From the NCBI GenBank assembly GCA_018292915.2, contig JACVVK020000146.1, positions 813,501-877,500 of the forward strand: a stretch of 64,000 nt of DNA, written 5' to 3'. The notes under the pieces were generated by a model. The model made no database searches. It worked only from the letters and a program-made list of their open reading frames with translations, and was not told the DNA's origin. Origin of the DNA: Batillaria attramentaria (taxonomy: Eukaryota > Mollusca > Gastropoda > Batillariidae). Positions 21,867-33,644 of the stretch are shown here, piece by piece (position 1 is the first letter of the stretch; each line of letters opens with the position of its first letter). A program made the translations under genes and the position numbers.

Positions 21867-22901
21867 AGCTTCGGTCACAACCGGTCGTACGGGCTCCTAC
21901 GGCGGGTCTACGGCCAAAAATCGTGGCAAATCTTGCGAACGGCGCACGGGCGTCCTGCCAAATTTCCAGGCCGCAAGGAGGCCGCAGAGCGCTGCGATCG
22001 GTTTTCGACATGATCAACAAACTCTACGATCACCTGCGATTTTTTACACACTTGCGTTGGTTGCACGGCCACTGTGCGGCCAACACACGATTGCCGCAAG
22101 TGCATTGTACGACCTTGACCTCTCCGGGCGAGTAAAATAGGTCACGACGGCCGCACGGCGGCCGCACGATGAACGCACAAGTGACGCACGGTTGTCTTGC
22201 GTGCTCCCCTTCAGGACCGCACGACGGCCGTACGTGATCACAGACCGCAAGTCGGTAGTACGATGTTCCCACGATGTTCCCACGATGCACGCACGTGCTT
22301 CGTACGTGCTCCGCAAGGCTGACGCAAGACCAGGTGCGGGCCCGGGGGATGTTGGTGTGCAATGTAGAAATGTTGCAGTGCTGTGTCAGTGTCTGTTGTA
22401 TACGTGTCCATGGTTTGTCAAATTCTCTGTTAATACTATCCAAATTCTCTGATGTCTTCTTTCCATAAACAAACTACGTGTATATACGTAGGCTGGTCCC
22501 TATATGCATGAAAAACGCGCGTCGGCCATGGCCGTCGAACGACCGACGCACACCACGCGTACAGAGCACTTACGATAGCAGTACGGCGCACGCACGACAC
22601 TCGTACAGCCCGTGCAAACATCGCCAACATCGCACGAACGTCGTACGAAGGCGTACGATCTTCGTAGGATAACTGTGCGGACAACGTGCGATCCGTACGG
22701 CCGTCGTAAGATTTTTGACCAACTGAAATCGCAAGACGCCACCCGCGCGAGACTTGCGGGGAACGTGCGCCATCGCACGTATATCGCACGCACGATTTGC
22801 AACCTAAATTTTTTTTTTTAGATCGTAGAAGCCGCAGGCCGCAGACATTTCGTGGAGATCGCAAGCATAAAAAAATCGCGCGGCCGGTTGTGACCGTGGC
22901 A
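21867..22901. mobile_element. Harbinger-like non-autonomous TIR element, CpG-word rich
   Basis: The ends share the inverted repeat CGGTCACAACCGG (left end AGCTTCGGTCACAACCGG, right end, inverted, TGCCACGGTCACAACCGG). TAA flanks both sides (21,864-21,866 and 22,902-22,904), which fits the 3-bp TWA duplication typical of PIF/Harbinger elements. The 1,035-bp body has no transposase but is dense in short CpG words (CGTACG, CGCACG, GGCCGTACG). It lies between MAM C and MAM D. The same intron in copy 2 (48,078-48,283) is only 206 bp and lacks it, so the insertion is specific to copy 1. Confidence 0.75.
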
Positions 22902-23115
22902 TAAGTCACAATGCTCCAAAGACGGGTATAGCCGGTGAAACATCCCAATTTTACCCAGTCACGTGATGCACGACTTGAAGTTTAATTATGCAACATTGAC
23001 ATCTTCCGGCTGCATGGAGAGGGATTAGAAATTACTCTCTGAATGCGTATGAAGGCAATGTGTGTACAACAATTTCTTTGGTTCAATATTACCTATTTTT
23101 TGCACATACATCCAG

Positions 23116-24013
23116 CTGGCTGTGACTTTGAGAACAACACGTTGTGTGGATGGAGTAACTCTAGAGACGGAAGTGACCAGCTGGACTGGACCCTACACGA
23201 GGGGGCGACACCATCGCACGGCACGGGACCCAGAAATGACCACACGCTGAACAATGCGCACGGTAACTATAGTATGTAGCGAACACTGTATCAGACGTGT
23301 CAGTTGACGAATCACAGTAACCTTGCGGGCCACGCGAACGTACATAAACAAATAGATCAGATATGGTGAGGAATCTGAGATGTAACTATCAGAACAAAAG
23401 CCTCTGCTACCGCACCATAGATAATCTGCATACCAGAGGCACACAAAGAGGCAGTGTTCGATGTTCGACCTAAAGAGCGTGACGGCCCTTTTGAACCAAA
23501 CGAACGTTAGAACCTTCTCGAAGACAACGCTGGGATGACTTACGTGAGATGGGGTGGAGCGCTTACGGGCTTTCCTGGAGCAGAGATGCCATCTTAAACT
23601 GAATAAAGTCGTTTTGCAATTTGTATCCGACTTCAGCAATTTAACTACAATGAGTGTATATTTTAATGGCCATACTTGCTTCTAATACGTATTGTTGTCA
23701 AGTTCGTATGGAGTTTCTGTTCATAATATTTCAAATCAATTTTGTGTAGGTCATTATATCTACATCCAAACACCCTCTGCATCGGTCAGACCAAATGACT
23801 CCGCCCTGCTGGTCAGTCCGATTACCACACCTACATCCAGACCAAGTTGTGTAAAATTTTGGTACCACATGACCGGCAGTACTACTGGGCACCTAGACGT
23901 CATATTAGTGGAAAGCGCTTCTCAGTCTGGACGTATACTGTGGTCACTTGCTGGATCTCAGGGGAATAGCTGGCATGAGGCGAAAGTTCCACTCATCTAC
24001 TCCAAGCCCTTTC

Positions 24014-24071
<58 letters not shown>

Positions 24072-24580
24072 TATCATGGTATCGTATGATTGTATTATAA
24101 GAATGAAACAGGTGAAACACAATAATGTCATGTACACATCAGTTTGACTTCCTATATATATATATTTGCTGCCCATTATTCTCTCTCCTCACAGACACTG
24201 ATTTTGCGGGGGATGGACTTCTGTCTGTAGGATTGTCTGCATACATGCGAATATAGAGATCTGTGTTAATCTCTTGATCCAGATCGCTATCCGGGGCGTT
24301 GTTGGTGACAAGACGTCAAGTGATATCGCTGTGGACGACATCACTACGGAGAACCTCAACTGTCAGTTGGCCCCAACGTCGGCCATTGTTCGCAAAAATG
24401 CGCACGTCGATCTCCATCCAGTGGCTTCATCTTCAGCATCCAACACACAGAGAACTACAACGAGATCTACAACACTCAAAATCACCAGGAGACCCGCAAC
24501 ACACAAAGTCACAACGATTTCTACAACACACACGACCAGACCTGCAACCCACGTTACAACAACGTTACGTACGTCGCAAG
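23116..24580 (+). CDS. Gene C1: MAM domain D plus Thr-rich linker (three exons)
   Basis: Exons 23,116-23,262, 23,750-24,015 and 24,283-24,580. The MAM reads GCDFENNTLCGWSNSRDGSD, QLDWTLHEGATPSHGTG, GHYIYIQTPSASVRPNDSAL, SCVKFWYHMTGSTTGHLDVI, GNSWHEAKVPLIYSKPF, IAIRGVVGDKTSSDIAVDDI, NLNCQL. The third exon continues into about 50 residues of Ser/Thr/Arg-rich sequence (TTRSTTLKITRRPATHKVTT and following), a likely O-glycosylated spacer. Phases 1, 1, 0, 1. The donor of the second exon is the start of a (GT)n tract. The orthologous module in C2 is MAM F (48,284-49,637). Confidence 0.92.
24016..24070. repeat. (GT)n tract that begins at the splice donor of MAM D exon 2
   Basis: The exon ends TTTCAG at 24,015 and the intron is pure GT for 55 bases. 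The same arrangement is found at 49,028 in copy 2. Confidence 0.92.
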
Positions 24581-24635
24581 GTATGCCTGCTGACTGGTTT
24601 TCTGATTTCCCTCAGTAATTTTTTCCCGTCTTGTA

Positions 24636-24801
24636 GGGTGGGTTTTTGGTAGTTAAACGTCTTTTTCCACCACGTATGGGTGATATCAAAGACGGGACAG
24701 CGAGAAAAAGGCCAGCACAAATATTTGGCCCCAGCCGGGATTCGAACTCACGACCTGAGCATTTAAAGTCCAGCGCTCTGCCATTCGACTATCACGGCTC
24801 C
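24636..24801 (-). repeat. tRNA-derived SINE (family B)
   Basis: Minus-strand copy with B box GAGTTCGAATCCC near 24,738-24,750. In copy 2 only a degenerate remnant remains at this place (about 49,760-49,925). Confidence 0.85.
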
Positions 24802-25639
24802 TCTTCCGTCTTTTCTCCTGCTGTTAGTTAACCCTAAAAGGAAAATCAGCACATTTTTTTAAACACTCAGGATTCAAATTCAAGATCTTAGCTTTGATAG
24901 TCCAGCATTCTACCAGCTCGACTGTCCTGGCTCCCTCAGTTTAGACAAGCACATAGTTCAAGACAGTGACTTCAAAGCGGATGTTTACATGTGCAAGGGA
25001 GCTAATCAAATCATTATCTTGGCTCACAAGTAGTCCTGGTCGTTCAAGCACAGTTACAGCCGCTCGCAAGGTGGCTTTGAGTCAACAGAGAGCTAACGGC
25101 AAAGAGGAAAACAAGGCATTTTCCATAGTGTTGCTGTCACTCGCTGAGTAGAAGAGCCCCATGCCGTTTTAGTTCTGGTTCGGACAGCCAGCAGACGGTA
25201 GTGTATTGCATTCAAGGGTCTACTCATCACTAAGACAGACCATTTCGAGCGTACAGGCGCACTCACACGCGAAACTATTCCAAAACAAAAAAAAAGTTGA
25301 ACTTTGTGGATTGATATGCGCCTCTCGGAATAGGTGCGTTTAAACGTACACTTGCTAGGAATTCTTTTTTTGGCTTTTTAATTTTTTACAGCGAAATAAG
25401 CATGGCACCACTGGTCTCAATGTGGTAAATTTCAGCCTTATTAATTTATTTTTGGCTTTCAGTTGTAAGCTACAACTGACGGCAGAAATTTTGTACTTAA
25501 AAAAACAACAACAAAAAACCCGAAAGGGAGATAATTTGTAGGTCGATCTGTGGAGCCGAGTGGCGGTGCGAAGCTAGAACGGCAAGATGATGACAGAATT
25601 TGCTCTGGTACGTCTTTTTTTTTTTTTTTTTTTTTTTTG

Positions 25640-26124
25640 CTGCCCCAACTCTTTGCCAACTCCAGTGGTGTTCCTCCCTGGTAATGGGTGGAACCCACGG
25701 AGGACTCGGAAGCTGGGACAATTTTTTTTATATTATGCATGATGATGGAGATGAGGATGATAGTAAGATGATGCTATGGAGGTCCATGTGGTTTGGGACT
25801 GCGGGACAGGGCCGCATTCCACGCTTCCTGTCATAAATATCCCGGCATTAACCAGGCCCGGGAACTACGGCACCTGCGGTGCCGGCCGTGTAATCATCCA
25901 CATCATAAGACCTGTCATACTAAGGGAAGCACCCCCAAAGTTGCACCCGTGAAGTGGGTGAAACTCGGCTGTGTGGCAACAGCCTCCCCATCGGGCCCAT
26001 AGCACACCCGCTCTGGGTAGGAGCCGACCTAGGTAGGAAAAATCCCGCTTGCCTCGGCTGGGATTCGAACCCGGGTCTCCCGGTCCATAGTCCGAAGTGC
26101 TAACCACTACACTACGGGGGCCGG
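25640..26124 (-). repeat. tRNA-derived SINE (family A)
   Basis: Best preserved copy. Read on the minus strand it begins CCGGCCCCCGTAGTGTAGTG, continues with GTTAGCAC, has B box GGGTTCGAATCCC, and runs about 485 bp to the sequence AACTCTTTGCC next to a long T-run at 25,616-25,639. Confidence 0.85.
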
Positions 26125-26196
26125 TGCTCTGGTACGTCTCAGTGACCTTTCAGTGAGCTCGCACCTGCAGCAGGAGCTGTAGTCTGTTTCACAAAG

Positions 26197-26266
26197 ATGT
26201 GGACACTGCATGGAATGCTTCAGCTAACAGCAGTTTGTTTAATCCTAGTCGTACCACCGGCGGTAG
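26197..26266 (+). CDS. Candidate signal-peptide exon upstream of MAM H
   Basis: ATG at 26,197 opens MWTLHGMLQLTAVCLILVVP followed by PAV, with the hydrophobic core expected of a signal peptide. Using the donor TAG|GTGATC the exon is 70 bp and ends in phase 1, matching the next coding exon (28,604) as D-HTTTPLATTT. A donor four bases earlier would give phase 0 and break the frame. No equivalent exists in copy 2, where MAM G lies at this place. It could provide an independent start for a shorter product (MAM H, MAM I, Thr, SRCR5-8). The call rests on composition and phase only. Confidence 0.42.
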
Positions 26267-26740
26267 GTGATCAGCTGCTGTTAGGGCTCAAATCACTAGT
26301 TAATTAACTTAAAAGGTGTGAAATGTGATTGTGGAATAATCCGCTTTAGTCTGTTCTTCAATGTTCTTCTTCCCCCCTCACCCCTTTACAGCTGTTTATA
26401 GGAGGAAACCAGTGGGCGAAAAATATTTGGTAGGAGAAGAGTTAACCCATTAATGCCTGAATTTTTGTTTTGATTCAAAATGTGACACATAGTGGCAAAT
26501 GCCATTTGTATTCCATATTTACCCCTCATTTTGATCATTTTAGCGTATGTTGAGATTTAGACACCATATATGGACTGTCATCATCTGAGGACGCTAGGCA
26601 CGAATGGGTACAGGTTTTCAACATGAACAAAATGAGCAAACGCCGTGCAAACTTTGTCTGAAATGTTTTATTTCTTACAGTGTTATTTCTTTTAAGCTCG
26701 CTGCACATTCACAAACATAATGTGATATATATATATATAT

Positions 26741-27654
26741 GTTACGCGTAATTTGCGAAACTGCCCATTTAATGAAATACGCACGATATTGCTCATTTCG
26801 TGGAACACGGAGCGAAATTGCTCATTTCACGAAACGGCCAAATTTACTGGCCATTTCATGAAATGAGCAAACATTTGTTGCGTATTTCACGAAATACGCA
26901 TTGGAGAATTTGAGAGTCAAACGTTTGAATGCAAGTTTGTTTGGAATTTGCAAAGCAAGTTTTGTTAAAAGTTGAGGATGTTCCTGCTGCTACAGAACTG
27001 ACCATTCGGAGTGCTGTAAGAGTTCTGTCCGTTGGAAACGGACAGGGCTACAAGAGGTGTCAATGCAAAGGCTCTTGCCTTAGTAAGAGATGTTTGTGTT
27101 TCAAAGAGGGTAATCTTTGCATGAGTGCCTGTCATCCACAAAGTAACTGTAAAAACAAGGACTGGGACTGAGAGTGGGGCCGGGTGGGGGAAGAAGGGAG
27201 AGAGACAAAGAGAGGCAGAAAGAGAGGGTGGGTGGGTGGGTGTTTAGGAGTTTAACGTCCTTTTCCACCACATAAGGGTGATATCAAAGACGGGGCAACG
27301 AGAAAAAGGGCAGCACAAATATTTGGCCCCAGCCGGGATTCGTTTTTTTTTTTTATTTATTTTTTTTTATACACAAAACCAGTAAGAGCTACAGAGCTGA
27401 AGCACGAATACAGTCAGTGTAATTGGGTGATCTTCCAAAGTCTAGAAAATGAAGGAATTTGAACAACTTTTTCGAAAAAATTCGTAACATGACCCTTTTT
27501 TTTTATTTTTTTTTATATTTTAAATCGGCGATAACTCTTCTGAAAATGCGGCAGGATAAAAATCGTGAAAGGTAGGTCTGGAGAAAGTGAATTCCCATTT
27601 TATCTCAAAGTAAAAAGGCCTCCAACGAGGTGGTTTAGGAGCCATTATTACATC

Positions 27655-27738
<84 letters not shown>

Positions 27739-28116
27739 TCACAACTCCCGCCAAAAAGAACGCAGCAGCATAGTGTGCACGTCAAGTGTCTCTGACGCAG
27801 AATTCGCTACGTCACAGTGTGCGCGAAAGTATGTATTGTCTGGAGAAACGCCAGAGCCTTGATAATGAAAAATAAACTCTCAGCCAGACTTAAAAGTTGT
27901 TGTGGTTGAGGGTGTATATCACTGTTAATTAAAGTGCGCATTTCATGAAATGAGCAAACTTGCATTCAAAGGTTCGACTCTCAAATTCTTCGATGCGCAT
28001 TTCGTAAATTTGGCCGTTTCGTGAAATGAGCAGTTTCGCTGCGTATTTCACGAAATGAGCAAAATCGTGCGTAAGCTTATTTCATGAAATGGGCAGTTTC
28101 ACAAATTACGCGTAAC
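26741..28116. mobile_element. Non-autonomous DNA transposon with long terminal inverted repeats
   Basis: The left end GTTACGCGTAATTTGCGAAA and the right end (inverted GTTACGCGTAATTTGTGAAA) head inverted repeats of about 200 bp, built of repeated ATTTCATGAAATGAGCA-like words. The element is 1,376 bp, inserted in an (AT)n stretch that hides the target duplication. Inside are a short Cys-rich ORF (26,929-27,171), a truncated family B SINE (27,226-27,342) and a (CA)n tract (27,657-27,735). It is absent from copy 2. The superfamily was not determined. Confidence 0.8.
26929..27171 (+). CDS. Transposon-borne Cys-rich C-terminal fragment
   Basis: The last about 40 of 80 codons contain a dense cysteine pattern: YKRCQCKGSCLSKRCLCFKE, then GNLCMSACHPQSNCKNK. 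This CxC-x3-C-x4-CxC-x6-C-x3-CH-x5-C arrangement resembles the Cys-rich tail seen on some transposon integrases (KRBA2-like) and, loosely, CXC/tesmin motifs. The start lies within the terminal repeat, and no catalytic domain precedes it, so it is probably the remaining 3' end of a transposase gene with the rest deleted. Confidence 0.5.
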   Translation: MQVCLEFAKQVLLKVEDVPAATELTIRSAVRVLSVGNGQGYKRCQCKGSCLSKRCLCFKEGNLCMSACHPQSNCKNKDWD

Positions 28117-28603
28117 ATATATATATCACCAAAGGCCACCTGCTTCAGCTCCTAACGGGCGTCCACTGGGTCACATTCCTGTGGATCAGGGCAAGAAACG
28201 TGTCAAATGCTCAGACAAGAATTTCCAGGATGTATGTAGCATGAAACTGTTCCGGTGCACTCATATAGTACACTTTTTTTCTGCGATGGGTCTGAATGGA
28301 CACAAAAGTGTCAGTCCATTCATCCGAAATTATTCATACGTGAGTTTTAACAGCTAGGACAAACCTCTCTCTGCGGCCGTCATTTTGTGTCATTTTGGGG
28401 GGAACAACTCTTTCAGTATTTATTCTCTTGCAACTGGCGTGTAACGTGCACACAGCTGTTACACCGAGGATAGTTACACACCGGTGCATTTAGTACAAAC
28501 AGATATCTTTTCGTTGGATAATTGCTTTTTTTAAACATACCTCTGCCCTCTCAGACTGACTCCTCAAAATGTGCTCCTTTTGTTATTTTAATAAATCTTG
28601 CAG

Positions 28604-31135
28604 ATCACACCACAACGCCACTGGCTACGACCACCGCCCATCACCCACACGTTGCATCCACGCCAGCTCCACAGACATTCGATGTACGGCTGTTCTCATC
28701 CTGTGACTTTGAGACCACCTGCCAGTCGTATATCAAAGGACCAGGAGATTTCGCGTGGACAACTCACAGTGGGCCCACCACAACACACAGTACGGGGCCG
28801 TCTGTAGACCACACTAGGGGAACACGTTCAGGTACAAGTCTTTCGGTAGATACTGAATTTGAGTTAATTCGAAAAATTGGCATATCTTTTGATTTTAGAA
28901 CAGCTGAAAATAACTATACCATAAATTCCCTGTTTAGTGGCTCCCGTATTGTTGCGGTTAGCATTTTGTACCATGGACCGGGAGACCGAGTTCGAATCAC
29001 AGCTGAGGCAAGCGAAGTTTTTCCTACCTGGCTGGGCTCTTACCCAAAGGGGGTGTGATACTGGCCAAATGAGGAAGCTGTTGCCACACAACCGAGACTT
29101 ACCTACGCTATGGGTGCGACGTGGGGGTGGGGGGGGAGGTGTTTCCATTTTTATGACACAGCTGATGATGTGGATGATTACACGGCCGGTACCGCAGGTG
29201 CCATAGGTCTCGGGCCTGGTTAATGCCAGGATACTTCTACAGGAAGTACGAAATGCGGCATCATACTATCATCCACATTCTCATTATCATGACAATCAAA
29301 ATTGCCCCAGCTTCCGAGCCCTCTGTGGGTTCCACCCATGACCTGTTATGAATACCACTGGAATTGGCAAAGAGGCTCTTTCATAAAAAAAAATCTGTCA
29401 CTGTTTGAACACCTTCTTTGCTCACCCCCATTCTTTCGCAAGATGGAGGCTGTCATCAGGCAGATTCGAAAACATTTTCATTAATGCAGCTTTGCGTACT
29501 TTTCATGCAACGGCAAGATAAATGCGCCATTTTGTTGTGTTCACCGGTACAAAAGTTACCTGACTTAATTTGCTGTAAACACCGCATAACAACAACTGCA
29601 AAGCGGTGAGCTAATCTGGATAGAACGTAAATAATGTACGTGAAGTCTGGGTAACTCATTGCCGTGACTATATATATAGCCTTTTGAAAATGAAGCTGTG
29701 GTGACTGCAAGTTGGACGCAGAAAGAAAGTAATAAATATAGTAAACTGGAATAATGTAGGACGACACGAGACAGACAGGAGTCTTTGTCTCATTGGTTTG
29801 TTACGCCCTAAGTTATTTAATTTACTGTGGGTAATGGACACTCCTGGTCACTTTCACTTCGGCTGTTAGACCTTGGGTGCATGCGTCATCGTCATGTACC
29901 TGTATAAAGTCAACGATTCTTTTCTGACCAGGTCATTACGCCTACACAGAAGCCACATCCCATGCAGGCAAAACAGCACGGATGTTAACTGGTGAATTTC
30001 CAGCAACACAGTCTGACGTCTGTCTCAAGTTCTACTATCACATGTACGGCAGGGGGATGGGCACGCTAAACATCAAGGTGACCCAAAGACATTCATGTGC
30101 CGTTCCAATGAAGTTAACACACTGCTTACACAAATGTTTATCCACCACGTTTACAGCTTTAGGTGTACACAATAATTCTAAATGCTAAATTAGCACACAG
30201 TGTATTTTCTGGACTGACCTAGTCGTCATAACATGCCAGAAGAACACGTCACTCGTCTACATGTTAATATCAATGCGCCAACATCCACGCTTTGAATGAC
30301 GCGCACGTGATGGAGATGACGGTTCACGAGAGAAGAAAAATGCCCGCGGTACGCCAAGCACAGATAAAACAAGACACAAACACAAAATTCATTTCTATTC
30401 TGACCGCAGGCAGAAACAGAATATACAATACGGACTTGCTCAGAATTAGAGACATGCTCATTCGATGAGAGAAATTGAATCAACGCAGTTTTCGTTAGTT
30501 CATAATAATTAATTTGTGTAAATCTGGAAGGAATCGCGTTTATCAAAACGAAGCAAATGTTAATCAGCTGATACATTTTTTTCAGATCGCCCATGGTACC
30601 ACGTTACATGGCCAGCCCTTGTGGACAAAATCTGGTGACCAAGGTAACCAGTGGCATCTTGCCCAAGTCACGTTACCCGCGTCCCAGTTGCTTCAGAACT
30701 TCAGGGTGTGTGACAAATCTTCTGTTTGTATAAGATTTACGTATTTCTCTCCCTGTTCCCCATTTCCCTGTTCCCCTTAATGTGTCCATTTCTGGAACAT
30801 AGTTACTGGCGAATCGCGACAAACGTATCTGAGTGCTTTGTTGTTTGAATTACAAATCCGTAGTATATGTATATGTTTTCCCGGTGTTCGGGAAGCAATG
30901 TTCACAAAATGTCAGTGTCATTGGTCTGTGTGTGTTATGGCCATTAAGTTTGGTTGCATAGTGCTGTGTATTTGATATTCTTGCATCTGCTGCTGGTTTG
31001 GGCACTGCGGTCTGCATACAGACTTGTTTTGACAGATTGCCTTTGAAGGTGTAATGGGGCGAACAAACCTGGAAACTTACGGTGACATCGCTATTGATGA
31101 TATCGTCACAGTACCGACGGCGTGTCCTGCTGACG
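28604..31135 (+). CDS. Gene C1: Thr/His-rich linker and MAM domain H (four exons)
   Basis: Exons 28,604-28,831, 29,932-30,077, 30,586-30,705 and 31,036-31,135. A linker (HTTTPLATTTAHHPHVASTP) leads to the MAM: SSCDFETTCQSYIKGPGDFA, WTTHSGPTTTHSTGPSVDHT, GHYAYTEATSHAGKTARMLT, VCLKFYYHMYGRGMGTLNIK, LWTKSGDQGNQWHLAQVTLP, IAFEGVMGRTNLETYGDIAI, DDIVTVPTACPAD. It differs from MAM A-G by an additional intron in the middle (phase 0), so it is a separate subfamily. A family A SINE sits in the first intron. Copy 2 (52,765-56,588) is nearly identical. Confidence 0.9.
28938..29390 (+). repeat. tRNA-derived SINE (family A), shared by both copies
   Basis: Starts GGCTCCCGTATTGTTGCGGT and has B box GAGTTCGAATC near 28,988-28,998. 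The same insertion is at the same intron position in copy 2 (53,097-53,549), so it predates the duplication of this block. Confidence 0.85.
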
Positions 31136-31689
31136 GTGAGCATTGTCAATTTGATTTTCTCTTCCAAACTGTGATTAAAAAAATTGAACTGCTCCACTAC
31201 AGTTTCATGACATTGTTTAAAAATGCCTGTTCCGAGATTACTTGCTCCACGAACGACAACTTTTTGGTGGGGAACATTGCACTTTTAATTACACATGTAC
31301 TCTAACTTAATGATAAGCAGACTTCAGAATGCAATATACACACGTCTGCTGACTGTACGAACTGGAAACGATATGACCCAATTTCTGAAAACAAATGAGT
31401 GACATCCATACTGTAGATAACTTGACTAAGTACCAGCCTGGGAGATGTTGTAACCGTATAGGTGTATAAGTAGGACGATGTCAGATACTACCAGCTCAGA
31501 AGAATTTGTGAGCATAGAGATGCCAGAGTACGGGCGGTGAAGTTAGGAACTTGTTTACCTTGCTAGTAAACGGGACAGTGAGCAATACGCATCTAACGTT
31601 TAGTTTTGGGGTAAAATGTTCAACTTTCACATAATACTACAACAAAAGAATGGAAGAAAAAAAAATTGCATTGATAAAAATGTCGACAG

Positions 31690-32799
31690 GAAACTGCGCC
31701 TTTGAAATGATCTGCCTCAGCTGGAGTAATGTTGGCCAGAACGGTCAGCATATACTGTCTGACAACATGGACTGGTTGACGGGTGATCACGGACATGGGC
31801 CTAGTGGTGGACCTCCTGATGACCACACGTTCAACAACACAAAAGGTATGTTCAACCCAAGCGCGATGTAAAACGGTCTTGTGGCAACGTTGGCAAGCTT
31901 TTGATCTGAAGGAAGATTGAGCTGTGTAAATACATTGCTCGAAAATAAGAACAGCATGAAGATCGAAGGTAGGTGTGGGGGTGGGGAGCGTTGAGGGGGG
32001 GGGGGGGTTGATGGGTAGTATTGGTGGTAGAGGTGTTGTAGTTCAGAAAATAAGTATAATCCGGGGAAACGGGAGCAGAGGGGAGGGGGGGGGGGCGGCG
32101 GGTGTGGTGGATGTGGTGGATGGTAAAGGTGGTAGTGGTAGTTACGACCACAAGTGTAATCCTGGGGTGGAGACGGGGAGGTGGGATAATGGGAGGGGGG
32201 GGGGGCAGGTGGTAGTGATGGTAGAAGTGTTGTAGTTATGAAACCCGGCTTGGCTACAAAATAATCAAACTTTAATAAATCAAGTACAACGTTTCCTGTC
32301 CTCAAGTACCCTTGCCTAGTTCATTGAAAAACCATAGCTTGCTGTCTGCACTGAAAAATACAAATAAGCTGCTGTTTTGGCCAAAGAGTTCTCTACTGGC
32401 ATAAAGACATATAGTCTTGCTTGATCGTAAACAGTTATTTTGAGAGCGGACTAGATGTGAACGCTCGTCGATTTTATGCGAAGACACGCTTTTATTTTGT
32501 ATTTTGTTCGTCTTGCAGGAAAATTCATGTATTTCTCCAGTACATCTAGAACACAGCTCGCGGCAGTGTTTATCACTACCGCATTCGGCCACAGCCAGCA
32601 CAGGTGATTGAAATTTTGTTGTCTTGTGTGTTCGTCTGTACAATACAATACAATACAATACAATACAATACAATACAATACAATACAATCTTTATTGTCC
32701 ATTTTACATAATTCAGAAACTTCTCTTCTGCAATGTGTTTGACAATGCATATAGTTAAGAAATAAAAACATTCAATTTGCTTTCGCTTTCACCGTGCTG

Positions 32800-32886
<87 letters not shown>

Positions 32887-33564
32887 AAGGTGGATTTTGA
32901 TCACAACTTGAGAAGTAGAGAGCCGCTGGACAGCAAGACCGAAGGTGATAAACTCAGAGTGTGCACTAATTTTAATATATACATTGGGGAGATAACGTTG
33001 AAGATATCACAACGGCAAAAAAAGATTCCCTGGCATGCTAAGATCAGTACTGTATGCTAATTTCCTGAGGAAGGTGTTTGAACCCAAACTTTGCTTGTTT
33101 ATTTCGTTTGCGCAGTTCCAGGTGGGTTTCTAACTCATTGATTTGTTGCTTCTTCTTCACAGGTGTGTGAGTTTCTGGTTCTACTTGGCCTCCACTGCCG
33201 GTCGTCTGTCTGTTGGTCAGTATGTGTCTGGACACAACACGGTCATCTGGAACAGTGACCAGCATCACCCACACACAGGACAGTGGGTACATGGACAGGC
33301 CACTATTCAGCCCAAAGCATCATACCAGGTAGGATTCGCATGCACAATGTTAACTAGGTTAGAGGATGGCGCTGCTTCCGCAAGGGGAAGTAACCCGAAT
33401 ATACCAACAGGAAATGATACAGCAGTATATAACAATTTCTACGCATGACAACATCTACAACTGAAAACAAAACAAACAATACACAAAGAGCAAACACACA
33501 ACAATAACAAAATCAACAGCAAGAAAAAAATTCCAGACAAAAGCAAAACAACAACAACAACAAC

Positions 33565-33644
<80 letters not shown>

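Larger units (their letters stand above)
24581..26196. other. Intron with SINEs, position of the missing MAM G
   Basis: A family B SINE (24,636-24,801) and a diverged tRNA-like segment (about 24,865-24,935) are followed by sequence that aligns with copy 2 (24,900-25,330 against 49,885-51,235). Homology then stops near 25,400. In copy 2 this point leads into MAM G (51,309-52,384), which copy 1 lacks. A T-run and a family A SINE (25,640-26,124) fill the space. Confidence 0.6.

Noticed and set aside
22030..22948. Arg-rich open frames on both strands
   Set aside because: Produced by the CpG-word composition of the element at 21,867-22,901. No start context, splice sites or motifs.
31852..32305. 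Minus-strand Pro-rich open frame
   Set aside because: Arises from G-rich low-complexity intron sequence. Not conserved in frame between copies (31,852-32,305 versus 57,268-57,708 differ by indels that change the frame).
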